DNA from: an uncultured Phascolarctobacterium sp.
GTDB taxonomy: Bacteria; Bacillota; Negativicutes; Acidaminococcales; Acidaminococcaceae
Reading direction: 5' to 3'
Assembly (NCBI GenBank): GCA_905207485.1
Contig: CAJLLL010000001.1
Coordinates: forward strand, 1 to 64,000
DNA: 64,000 bases
The notes beneath the pieces were generated by a model, which made no database searches, was not told the origin of the DNA, and saw only the letters and a program-made list of their open reading frames with translations. Made by a program: the position numbers and the translations under genes. Within the stretch, counting starts at the first letter, position 1. Every line of letters starts with the position of its first letter. This document shows positions 40,742 through 48,419 of this stretch, in pieces.

Positions 40742-41950
40742 TTATTTTTCGTGCAATTTGTGTCCCATTTTTTCTTCTTTAACATCAAGATAATGTTCGT
40801 TATAGCAGTTTGCTTCCATTACGATAGGCACCCTGCCGGTAACGGTTATGCCATAACCCGTAAGTCCTGCGCGTTTGGCAGGGTTATTGGTTATCAAACG
40901 GATGCTTGTAAGCCCCAGGTCTGCCAAAATCTGCGCGCCAATGCCGTAATCGCGCAAATCCGGCGCAAAACCGAGTTTAACATTAGCTTCAACAGTATCA
41001 TAACCCTGGTCCTGCAATGCATATGCGCGGATTTTGTTGGCAAGCCCAATGCCGCGTCCTTCCTGGCGCATATAAACAACAACGCCGCAGCCTTCTTTTT
41101 CAATCATGCGCAGGGCTGTGCCAAGCTGGTCGCCGCAGTCGCAGCGGAGCGAACCGAGCGCATCGCCGGTAAGACATTCGGAATGTACGCGTACCATAAC
41201 ATCTTTTTTGCCGGCAATATCACCTTTGACAATTGCCACATGGCACTGATTGTCCAAATCATTTTCGTAGGCAATGATGCGGAAGTTGCCGTATTTGCTT
41301 GGCAATGCTGCTTCTGCAACGCGGTGTACCATTTTTTCGTGCTTTTTACGGTATGCAACAAGCGATGCAACCGTAATAAAAACAAGATTATGTTTTTTGG
41401 CAAATTCAATTAAATCAGGCGTACGTGCCATATTGCCGTCATCGTTCATAATCTCGCAGCAAATGCCGACAGGAGTCAAACCTGCAAGGCGGCATAAATC
41501 GGTAGTTGCTTCTGTATGACCTGTACGCCTTAACACGCCGCCAACTCTGCTACGCAGCGGGAACACATGTCCAGGGCGTCTGAAATCCTGCGGCTGTGCA
41601 GCAGGATCAGCACATTTACGCATTGTTAAGGCGCGTTCGTATGCCGATATGCCTGTAGTTGTTTCAACATGGTCAATAGAAACTGAAAACGCAGTTTCAT
41701 GGTTATCGGTATTATTGGCAACCATTGCGCCGAATTGCAGTTTGTCCATAATCTGCGGGTCTGCCGGCATGCAAATCAGCCCTCTGGCATATTTTGCCAT
41801 GAAGTTTACATCGTCCCCGGTACAAAACTGAGCTGCCATAATAAGGTCGCCTTCGTTTTCGCGGTCTTCGTCATCAGTTACCAAAACCATTTTTCCGTTT
41901 TTTATTGCTTCTATGGCTTCTTCTACGGTATTAAATTTAAAATTTTCCAT
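40742..41950 (-). CDS. ribBA: Bifunctional DHBP synthase / GTP cyclohydrolase II
   Basis: The N-terminal half (about residues 1-200) is 3,4-dihydroxy-2-butanone-4-phosphate synthase, with DDEDRENEGDLIMAAQ at residues 27-42 and HTEATTDLCRLAG near residue 145. The C-terminal half is GTP cyclohydrolase II, with HSECLTGDALGSLRCDCG near residue 257 (zinc cysteines) and RQEGRGIGL near residue 295. This supplies both riboflavin precursors. ATG 41950 has AAGGAGG about 7 bases ahead, so I prefer it to ATG 41980. The 402 residues are normal length. Confidence 0.96.
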   Translation of the reverse strand: MENFKFNTVEEAIEAIKNGKMVLVTDDEDRENEGDLIMAAQFCTGDDVNFMAKYARGLICMPADPQIMDKLQFGAMVANNTDNHETAFSVSIDHVETTTGISAYERALTMRKCADPAAQPQDFRRPGHVFPLRSRVGGVLRRTGHTEATTDLCRLAGLTPVGICCEIMNDDGNMARTPDLIEFAKKHNLVFITVASLVAYRKKHEKMVHRVAEAALPSKYGNFRIIAYENDLDNQCHVAIVKGDIAGKKDVMVRVHSECLTGDALGSLRCDCGDQLGTALRMIEKEGCGVVVYMRQEGRGIGLANKIRAYALQDQGYDTVEANVKLGFAPDLRDYGIGAQILADLGLTSIRLITNNPAKRAGLTGYGITVTGRVPIVMEANCYNEHYLDVKEEKMGHKLHEK

Positions 41951-41960
41951 TTCTGCCTCC

Positions 41961-42608
41961 TTAAATAAATCCGTTTTCAAAAAGTTTAGCTTTGCTAAGC
42001 CCCTGTTTATGTTCAGGAGCTTTAAAATTCAATAAATGCTCAACATATTTGCCTATGATATCTGTTTCAAGGTTAACTTCATCACCGGGCTTTTTAAAAC
42101 CAAGCGTGGTTTCCGCAGCCGTATGAGGTATAAGCGATACGCTGAAACTGTTATCAGTAACTTCTATAACTGTAAGGCTTATGCCGTCAATTGCAATGCT
42201 TCCTTTTTTAATAATGTATTTGAGCAGTTCCGGCGGCGTTTTAACCTTAACAATTTCAGCAATACCTTCTACGTTTTTAGAAAGAATAATGCCAATGCCT
42301 TCCACATGTCCGCTTACTATATGCCCATCCAAGCCGTCACACAAGCGCAATGTACGCTCCAAATTAACTTTGTCGCCGTTTTTTAAATGGCGCAGGTTAG
42401 TTAATTTTACTGTTTCCGGCATTACGTCAGCGGTAAATTCTTTCCCAGTTATTTTTACAACAGTCAGGCAGGCGCCGTTTACGGCAACACTGTCGCCTAT
42501 TTTAAGGTTATCAAGCACTTTATTGGCTTTAACTGTAATATTATAACTTTGCTTAAGCGGTTTCAGCGCTGTTACAGTACCAAGTTCTGCCACAAGCCCT
42601 GTAAACAT
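41961..42608 (-). CDS. ribE: Riboflavin synthase alpha subunit
   Basis: A 215-residue protein made of two lumazine-binding repeats: the first starts MFTGLVAELGTV, and the second near residue 97 (HIVSGHVEGIG). It converts two lumazines to riboflavin. SVAVNGACLTVV and SIAIDGISLTVIEV are the paired motifs of the two halves. I start at ATG 42608, as MFTG is the universal N-terminus; a GTG at 42617 is in frame. It follows ribD by one base and precedes ribBA by 10 bases. Confidence 0.96.
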   Translation of the reverse strand: MFTGLVAELGTVTALKPLKQSYNITVKANKVLDNLKIGDSVAVNGACLTVVKITGKEFTADVMPETVKLTNLRHLKNGDKVNLERTLRLCDGLDGHIVSGHVEGIGIILSKNVEGIAEIVKVKTPPELLKYIIKKGSIAIDGISLTVIEVTDNSFSVSLIPHTAAETTLGFKKPGDEVNLETDIIGKYVEHLLNFKAPEHKQGLSKAKLFENGFI

Positions 42609-42609
42609 T

Positions 42610-43704
42610 TCAATCACGCTCCGTTCTGCCGGTAATTAAAAAATCTGCTCCGAGCTGTTTATACTCAATATCAATCAACTGCAAAGCTTTTGCCATATCC
42701 GTACTGCCGGTTCCGCCAACAGGCCCTATGGCATCCCTGCCGCCAATAATTTTCGGCGCAACAAAAGCATATATTCTTTCGCCAAGCGCAGCATCCATAA
42801 AAGCACCGTGAACTTCACTGCCGCCCTCAACCAAAAGGCTGGTAATTTCCAATGCAGCAAGTTTTTGCAAAAGTTCATTTAAATCTAAATGACCATTTTG
42901 TTCCGGCAGTTTTAAAATTTCTGCATTAGCGAATTGCTGCAATTGAGTAAGTTTTTCATGCGGCGCTGATTCACTTACAGCAACAATGGTTTTGGCTTCT
43001 CCGTTTAAAATTTTAGCATCCAACGGCAATTCAGCTTTGCTGTCAAGCACAATGCGTATCGGATTTTTACCTTCAACCATACGTGTAGTAAGTTCGCAGT
43101 CATCCTTTAAAACAGTATTTTTGCCAACAAGTACGGCATCGTGCGTTTTACGCAGATAATGCGCATAAGTACGTGCTTCCTTACCTGTAATCCATTTGGA
43201 ATCACCGCCCGCAGCAGCAAGCCTGCCGTCAAGAGTCATGGCATATTTAAGCGATACAAACGGCCGTTTGTGAGTAATCCAGAAGAAAAACTTTTCGTTT
43301 AATTTTTTAGCTTCATCTTTGCAGATGCCTTCAGTTACTTCTATGCCTGCTTCGCGCAGACGGTTTAAGCCACGTCCCGCAACGAGCGGATTAGGGTCTG
43401 TAACAGCACTTACCACTCGTTTTACGCCTGCTTTTATAAGTGCTTCGCAGCATGGGCCTGTTTTGCCATAATGAGAACACGGTTCCAATGTAACGTATAC
43501 CGTTGCGCCTTTTGCATTATCACCTGCTGCTGTTAAAGCATTAATTTCTGCATGCGGTTCACCGGCTTTATGATGATAACCTTCACCAACAATTTTGCCG
43601 TTTTCGTCAACAATTACAGCACCAACCATAGGGTTGGGACTGGTATTGCCTTCTGCCATCTGCGCTAATTCAAGCGCACGTTTCATAAATTTTATATCAT
43701 CCAT
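42610..43704 (-). CDS. ribD: Bifunctional riboflavin deaminase/reductase
   Basis: RibD deaminates then reduces the pyrimidine intermediate of riboflavin synthesis. The N-terminal deaminase has HAE (His51, Glu53) and PCSHYGKTGPC near residue 74, which bind zinc. The C-terminal reductase starts near residue 145 (RPFVSLKYAMTLDG) and includes LLVEGGSEVHGAF near residue 295. It is the first gene after the FMN riboswitch. AGAGGG lies about 10 bases before ATG 43704. The 364-residue length is normal. Confidence 0.96.
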   Translation of the reverse strand: MDDIKFMKRALELAQMAEGNTSPNPMVGAVIVDENGKIVGEGYHHKAGEPHAEINALTAAGDNAKGATVYVTLEPCSHYGKTGPCCEALIKAGVKRVVSAVTDPNPLVAGRGLNRLREAGIEVTEGICKDEAKKLNEKFFFWITHKRPFVSLKYAMTLDGRLAAAGGDSKWITGKEARTYAHYLRKTHDAVLVGKNTVLKDDCELTTRMVEGKNPIRIVLDSKAELPLDAKILNGEAKTIVAVSESAPHEKLTQLQQFANAEILKLPEQNGHLDLNELLQKLAALEITSLLVEGGSEVHGAFMDAALGERIYAFVAPKIIGGRDAIGPVGGTGSTDMAKALQLIDIEYKQLGADFLITGRTERD

Positions 43705-43721
43705 ATTTTCGTACCCTCTTT

Positions 43722-43759
43722 AAAACAAAAACAGCCAAAACCTCCGGGGTCTCGGCTGT
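43722..43759 (-). terminator. Riboswitch-controlled terminator ahead of ribD
   Basis: On the minus strand ACAGCCGAGACC pairs with GGTTTTGGCTGT over 12 bp with wobbles and a 5-base loop, followed by TTTTGTTTT. It lies between the FMN aptamer and ribD, so control is likely by transcription termination. Confidence 0.85.
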
Positions 43760-43780
43760 CAAAATCAAGTTTCTGCTTTT

Positions 43781-43885
43781 GCCTTTTCTCATCCAGACTT
43801 TACTGTCGGTACCGGAATTACACCGGTTCGTGCTTACGCTCGCGGACTATACCGCCGGTTGGGAATTTAACCCTACCCCAAAGGC
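43781..43885 (-). ncRNA. FMN riboswitch (RFN element)
   Basis: Read on the minus strand, the element begins GCCTTTGGGGTAGGG, contains AATTCCCAACCGGCGGTA, then CCGGTGTAATTCCGG and CCGACAGTAAAGTCTGGATG, and ends GAGAAAAGGC. These are the conserved junction blocks of the FMN aptamer, and the outer GCCTTT/AAAGGC stem closes it. FMN binding should favour the terminator at 43722-43759 and shut off ribD-ribE-ribBA-ribH(-hslO). Confidence 0.95.
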
Positions 43886-43920
43886 TGTTATTAAATTTTT
43901 ATTAGCTTATTACAACATTA

Positions 43921-43949
43921 AGTATCTACCATCAGCAAAGATTTGTCAA
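43921..43949 (-). promoter_or_regulatory. Promoter of the rib operon
   Basis: On the minus strand TTGACA (43949-43944) and GATACT (43926-43921) are 17 bases apart and precede the FMN aptamer by 35 bases. Confidence 0.6.
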
Positions 43950-43988
43950 GAACCTTAAAAGCAAAAATTCTGTGACACAACTTGTTCA

Positions 43989-44552
43989 TCAGATAAACTG
44001 CGGATTCTGCAAAAGCATCATGCACAGCGCACTCAATGTTTTAGCATCAAAAATTTCTTCATTTTGCAGCATGGCACGTACTTGCTCCGGTTTTAATGCC
44101 GCAATATCAATAAATTCATCTTCATCAGTATGCTGGTTAAACTTTTCAAGCCCTGCTGCCAGATATAAATGTATTACCTCATTGGTAAATCCAGGCGTTG
44201 TAACAATGCTTGTCAGTTTTTGCCATTTAGATGCTGTGTAACCGGTTTCTTCCGAAAGTTCCCTTTTAGCGCAATCTAACGGGTCTTCATCAGGTTTATC
44301 AAGTTTGCCTGCAGGCAGCTCATATAAAACACTGCCAACTGCATAACGATATTGTTTTACAAAAATAATGCTGCCGTCATCAAGTACCGGCACAACACAT
44401 ACCGCGCCCGGATGGGCAATTATTTCGCGTGTGGTTTCATTTCCGTTAGGCAAAGTTACGGTATCAACCATCACTTTTAAAAGCCTGCCGTCAAAACCTT
44501 GTTTGCGGCTTACAAATTTTTCATCAAGGTTGTCCTGATGTATTTTTTTCAT
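43989..44552 (-). CDS. NUDIX hydrolase, ADP-ribose pyrophosphatase type
   Basis: The 187-residue protein has a complete Nudix box, starting GKLDKPDEDP and ending REL-SEETGY near residue 90-110. FVKQYRYAVGSVLYELPAGK lies in front of it, as in the NudF/YqkG ADP-ribose pyrophosphatases. These cut ADP-ribose to AMP and ribose-5-phosphate. ATG 44552 is preferred: AAGGTGATATT lies ahead of it, and the upstream ATG at 44585 overlaps recN. It is the last gene of the long block that runs back to asp23; no clear terminator follows. Confidence 0.88.
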   Translation of the reverse strand: MKKIHQDNLDEKFVSRKQGFDGRLLKVMVDTVTLPNGNETTREIIAHPGAVCVVPVLDDGSIIFVKQYRYAVGSVLYELPAGKLDKPDEDPLDCAKRELSEETGYTASKWQKLTSIVTTPGFTNEVIHLYLAAGLEKFNQHTDEDEFIDIAALKPEQVRAMLQNEEIFDAKTLSALCMMLLQNPQFI

Positions 44553-44556
44553 AATA

Positions 44557-46239
44557 TCACCTTGCATTTTTAAAATTAGCGGCATTTGCTAAAAGTTCTT
44601 CCGCATTGCGGCGGGCAGCATCGCTTGTATTTTCGCCTGCCGTCATGCGCATCAGTTCATCAACTCGCCCTGCTTCGTCTAAAACATTAAGCAATGTCTG
44701 TGTACGTCCTTCAACGCTTACTTTATTAATTTTAATATGCCTGTCGGCAAAACTTGCTATCTGCGGCAGATGCGTTATGCAGATAACCTGGCCTTTTTTT
44801 GCAATAACGGCAATTTTTTCTGCCATTTTCTGCGCTGTAACACCGCCGATGCCGGTATCAATTTCGTCAAAAATCATTGTCGGCACACCAAGCTCATTGA
44901 ACAATACTGTCTTAACAGCAAGTGCAATACGTGACAATTCGCCGCCTGAAGCAACTTTTGCTAACTCCATCAGCGGCTCTCCTGCATTGGCAGAAAATAA
45001 AAATATCATTTCATCGCAGCCGTTTTTGCCAAAATTTTCCTGTTTTGTAAAACTAATTTCTATTTTGCCCTGCGGCATTGCCAAATCTGCAATATGTTTT
45101 GTAATTTCCTTTGTTAAAAGCTGAGCGCTTTTTTTACGCAGTTCAGTTAATTCAGAAGCTAACTTTGTTAGATTTTCTGTTTGCTGAACCAGTTCTTTCG
45201 TTTTTTGCGCAATGCTGCGGTCTATTTCTTTCAGGTCATCTGCTTCATGCTGTACTTTTTGCAGATAAGCATTTATGGCGTTATAATCTGCGCCATATTT
45301 CTTCTGCAATCTGTACCACAAATCCAAACGCTGTTCCACAAATGCAGCACGTTCAGCATCAAATTCATTGCTTTCAAAGTAATCAAGCAAATTTTTATGG
45401 CATTCTTCAAGAGTAAGCCAGCAGCTTTCCAATAATTCGGCGCAGGCAGTAAGGCTTTCATCATAACGCGCAGCAGATTCCACCCTGCTTTTTGCTTCAG
45501 CCAAAGCATCCAAAGCGCTGTACTTACCGTCAATAAATTCATTGGCATCACTTACAGCCTGCATAATTTTGCCGTTATTTTGCAGGCGTTTCCATTCATC
45601 CTGCAATTCTTCAAGCTCTCCCGGCTGTAAATTAGCATTGGTTATTTCTTCAATTTCCCATTCCAGACGGTCTAAAATACGTTCGCGGTCTTTGCCGATA
45701 CCCTGTAAATGTTCAAGTTCAGCCTTAACTGCATTATATTTTGCAAAAGCTGTGTGATAACAGTCCAGAACCGGGGAAATCTCCTCATGTTTATATAAAT
45801 CTGCCAGCTGTTGAGGAAAATCAGCTTTTAAAAGCGCCTGATTTTCGTGCTGCCCATGAACATCTACCAATACGGAAGCAAAAGCGCGCAATACTGCAAC
45901 AGGAACCTGCACGCCGTTGATGCTTGCCTGGCTTTTGCCGGCTGCTGTAATGCGGCGGCGCAGAAAAAGTCCGTCTTCGTAATCAATGCCCTGTTCACCC
46001 AAGAGTTTTAATGCCGCCGGGCAATCGCTGATATCGAACACAGCCTGTACCGTTAAAGCATCGGTGCCGCTGCGCACATAATCTGCCGAAGCACGTGCTC
46101 CAAGCGCAATGCTGAACGCATCTATAAGAATAGATTTACCGGCGCCTGTTTCACCGGTAAACACATTAAAGCCATCAGCAAATTCAACTTTGGCATCTTC
46201 AATTAAAGCAAAATTATGGACGTGTAAAGATTGCAGCAT
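44557..46239 (-). CDS. recN: DNA repair protein RecN
   Basis: RecN is an SMC-like ATPase that helps repair double-strand breaks. The 560-residue protein has Walker A GETGAGKS at residues 29-36, a central coiled coil (about residues 150-380), and SGGELSRIALAVK near residue 440 (ABC signature) with MIFDEIDTGIGG near residue 465 (Walker B). GAGG stands 7 bases before ATG 46239. It follows argR by 11 bases, as in most Firmicutes. RecN is an SOS gene in many species, but no separate promoter is obvious here. Confidence 0.96.
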   Translation of the reverse strand: MLQSLHVHNFALIEDAKVEFADGFNVFTGETGAGKSILIDAFSIALGARASADYVRSGTDALTVQAVFDISDCPAALKLLGEQGIDYEDGLFLRRRITAAGKSQASINGVQVPVAVLRAFASVLVDVHGQHENQALLKADFPQQLADLYKHEEISPVLDCYHTAFAKYNAVKAELEHLQGIGKDRERILDRLEWEIEEITNANLQPGELEELQDEWKRLQNNGKIMQAVSDANEFIDGKYSALDALAEAKSRVESAARYDESLTACAELLESCWLTLEECHKNLLDYFESNEFDAERAAFVEQRLDLWYRLQKKYGADYNAINAYLQKVQHEADDLKEIDRSIAQKTKELVQQTENLTKLASELTELRKKSAQLLTKEITKHIADLAMPQGKIEISFTKQENFGKNGCDEMIFLFSANAGEPLMELAKVASGGELSRIALAVKTVLFNELGVPTMIFDEIDTGIGGVTAQKMAEKIAVIAKKGQVICITHLPQIASFADRHIKINKVSVEGRTQTLLNVLDEAGRVDELMRMTAGENTSDAARRNAEELLANAANFKNAR

Positions 46240-46250
46240 CTTACAAACCT

Positions 46251-46724
46251 CTATTTTGTAGTAAATCTACCAATAAAAACTTCTGCGCTTTCGGGTTTAT
46301 CAAGCGCAACAAAAATAGTATCATCACCGGCAACAGTGCCAAGCACTTCAGGCCACTTCATATAATCAAGTGCCAATGCCACAGATGATGCCGAACCGGG
46401 AAGGCTGTGAATTACAACAAGGTTGCCGCCTGCACGCAGGTTTAAAACAGAATCCTGCAAAACACGTTCCAGCCTGCCGGAATTCATTAACGCATTCTGT
46501 TCTTTCGGAAAAGCATAATAATAACGTCCGGCTGCATCCGGCACTTTAATAAGCATCAATTCTTTTATATCACGCGAAACTGTTGCCTGAGTTACTTCGA
46601 TGCCGCTGGCACGCAAAGCTGCTGCCAATTCATCCTGGGTTTCAATTTTATGTGATTCTATAATGTTTTTAATTTTAGCATGGCGGTTAGTTTTTAATTG
46701 TTTTACAGATACTTCTTCATTCAT
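46251..46724 (-). CDS. argR: Arginine repressor ArgR/AhrC
   Basis: The 157-residue protein has an N-terminal winged helix with TQDELAAALRASGIEVTQATVSRDIKEL (starting near residue 28) and a C-terminal arginine-binding trimer domain ending in GDDTIFVAL. ArgR represses arginine synthesis genes when arginine is high. Its place between nadK and recN is the common Firmicute arrangement. ATG 46724 overlaps the nadK stop (ATGA) and has GAGG 7 bases upstream. Confidence 0.95.
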   Translation of the reverse strand: MNEEVSVKQLKTNRHAKIKNIIESHKIETQDELAAALRASGIEVTQATVSRDIKELMLIKVPDAAGRYYYAFPKEQNALMNSGRLERVLQDSVLNLRAGGNLVVIHSLPGSASSVALALDYMKWPEVLGTVAGDDTIFVALDKPESAEVFIGRFTTK

Positions 46725-47593
46725 TTTGCATCCTCATTTCCGCAGGTACGCATCAGTTTTTGCTGCCAGGTTTCGTAATAGCTTCTGCCGTTTAAACGGA
46801 TTAACCTGACAGGTTCCGGGTTCTTATCAATTCGTATTATATCATTTTCAGCTATTGCCGCCGCAATTTCACCGTCTGCCGAAAGCAGCAGTTCTTCATA
46901 AGGCGGTACAGCCGTTATTTCTATTATATTATTGCCGGGTATAATCAGCGGACGGGCATAAAGCGCATGTGCACATATTGGAGTAATGATTGATACATCA
47001 AGGCTTGGGTGCACCATTGGCCCTCCGGCTGATAAAGAATAGGCCGTTGAACCTGTAGCTGTTGCCACAATCAGCCCGTCAGCAGCATAAATGCCGGAAT
47101 GTTTGCCATTAATTTTCAGTTCAAGATGTGCGAGTTTGGAAAAATGGCCTTTGGCTACAACCATATCATTAAGAGCATGTGACTGCACGGCAATCTGTCC
47201 GTTACGGATTACACATGCCTTTAGCTGGCTTCGTTCTTCGATTTCAAAATCGTGCTGTGCTAATTTTTGCAGCGCTTTTTCAAAATCCTTCATTTCAGTT
47301 TCTGCCAAAAAACCAAGTTTACCAAAGTTTACGCCAAACACAGGTATTTTTAAAGGCGAAAGATAACGCGCCATTTGCAAAAATGTACCATCACCGCCGA
47401 GAGAAATGCCGGCATCCATTTGCATCAATGAGTCATTATCACTCACAGAGTAGCTTGATTGTTTAGCCTGCTCCAAATTTTGCGGCAAAAGTATTTTAAA
47501 TCCATATTTTTGCAGCAGCGCTAAAATATCCGGCAGGCAGGCACGCACCCTGTCCTTCAGCATATTGGGGAAAATTCCCACAGTATATGGCAT
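46721..47593 (-). CDS. nadK: NAD kinase
   Basis: NadK phosphorylates NAD to NADP. The 290-residue protein has the GGDGTFLQMAR motif near residue 68, NFGKLGFLAE near residue 90, ALNDMVV near residue 142 and TGSTAYSLSAGGPMVHP near residue 183. These are the ATP and NAD sites of the family. ATG 47593 is preceded by GAGGGTG. It follows tlyA by 12 bases and overlaps argR. Confidence 0.95.
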   Translation of the reverse strand: MPYTVGIFPNMLKDRVRACLPDILALLQKYGFKILLPQNLEQAKQSSYSVSDNDSLMQMDAGISLGGDGTFLQMARYLSPLKIPVFGVNFGKLGFLAETEMKDFEKALQKLAQHDFEIEERSQLKACVIRNGQIAVQSHALNDMVVAKGHFSKLAHLELKINGKHSGIYAADGLIVATATGSTAYSLSAGGPMVHPSLDVSIITPICAHALYARPLIIPGNNIIEITAVPPYEELLLSADGEIAAAIAENDIIRIDKNPEPVRLIRLNGRSYYETWQQKLMRTCGNEDAK

Positions 47594-47605
47594 TATTACA
47601 CCCTC

Positions 47606-48418
47606 TTATTTTCCGGTTGCATCAAGAGTTAAATGAGAATTTTTAACTATGTCTTCCGGATTTACTTCAACATCATCTTCTGAAACATCATTTTTTAAAT
47701 ATAACAGATATTCAATGTTTCCTTCCGGTCCTTTTACCGGCGAATAATCAAGCCCTGCTATTTTAAAGCCAAGTTCCTTAGCAATACCAATTACATTATT
47801 AATAACGGTAAGATGTACGGCAGGGTCGCGTACAACTCCTTTTTTGCCTACATTTTCTTTGCCAGCTTCAAACTGCGGTTTAATTAAGGCAATAACTATG
47901 CCGTTATCTGCCAAAATTTTCTTCACGGCTGGCAATACTTTGTCAAGCGAAATAAACGCAACGTCGATAGTAGCAACATCAACTTTTTCAGGCAGGCTGT
48001 CAGCTTCCAGATAACGTACATTGGTACGTTCCATATTTACAACGCGTTCATCGCTGCGCAGTTTCCACGCCAACTGCCCATAGCCAACATCAATGGCATA
48101 AACGCGGGACGCACCGTTTTGCAATGCGCAATCCGTAAATCCGCCGGTTGAAGCGCCTATATCTGCCGCAACTTTGCCTGTTAAATCAAGTTCAAAACAA
48201 GCTACAGCTTTTTCCAGTTTCAAACCGCCGCGGCTGACATATTTTAAATCGGCGCCTAAAATGCGGATGACTGCATCCGGAGCTACCTGTGTACCTGTTT
48301 TATCAATTTTTTGTTCGTTTACAAGCACCTGGCCAGCCATAATTGCCGCCTGTGCACGTGAACGCGTTTCAAAAAAACCGCGTTCAACAAGCAATGTATC
48401 TAATCGTTCTTTTTTCAC
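47606..48418 (-). CDS. tlyA: TlyA-family rRNA 2'-O-methyltransferase
   Basis: A 270-residue protein with an N-terminal S4 RNA-binding domain (residues 3-65, RLDTLLVERGFFETRSRAQAAI region). A FtsJ-like Rossmann methyltransferase follows, with ADIGASTGGFTDCALQNGA near residue 84 (SAM site). TlyA methylates cytidines in 16S and 23S rRNA in other bacteria. The start is GTG 48418. It lies one base after the dxs stop and 12 bases before nadK, within a well-conserved Firmicute gene block. Confidence 0.93.
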   Translation of the reverse strand: MKKERLDTLLVERGFFETRSRAQAAIMAGQVLVNEQKIDKTGTQVAPDAVIRILGADLKYVSRGGLKLEKAVACFELDLTGKVAADIGASTGGFTDCALQNGASRVYAIDVGYGQLAWKLRSDERVVNMERTNVRYLEADSLPEKVDVATIDVAFISLDKVLPAVKKILADNGIVIALIKPQFEAGKENVGKKGVVRDPAVHLTVINNVIGIAKELGFKIAGLDYSPVKGPEGNIEYLLYLKNDVSEDDVEVNPEDIVKNSHLTLDATGK

Positions 48419-48419
48419 G

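Noticed and set aside
40697..41413. Plus-strand frame of 238 codons opposite ribBA
   Set aside because: It is fully antisense to the well-supported ribBA and ribH genes and has no family features or ribosome site; it is a codon-bias shadow.
43972..44241. Plus-strand frame beside the rib promoter
   Set aside because: Antisense to the NUDIX gene and without a ribosome site or recognisable product.
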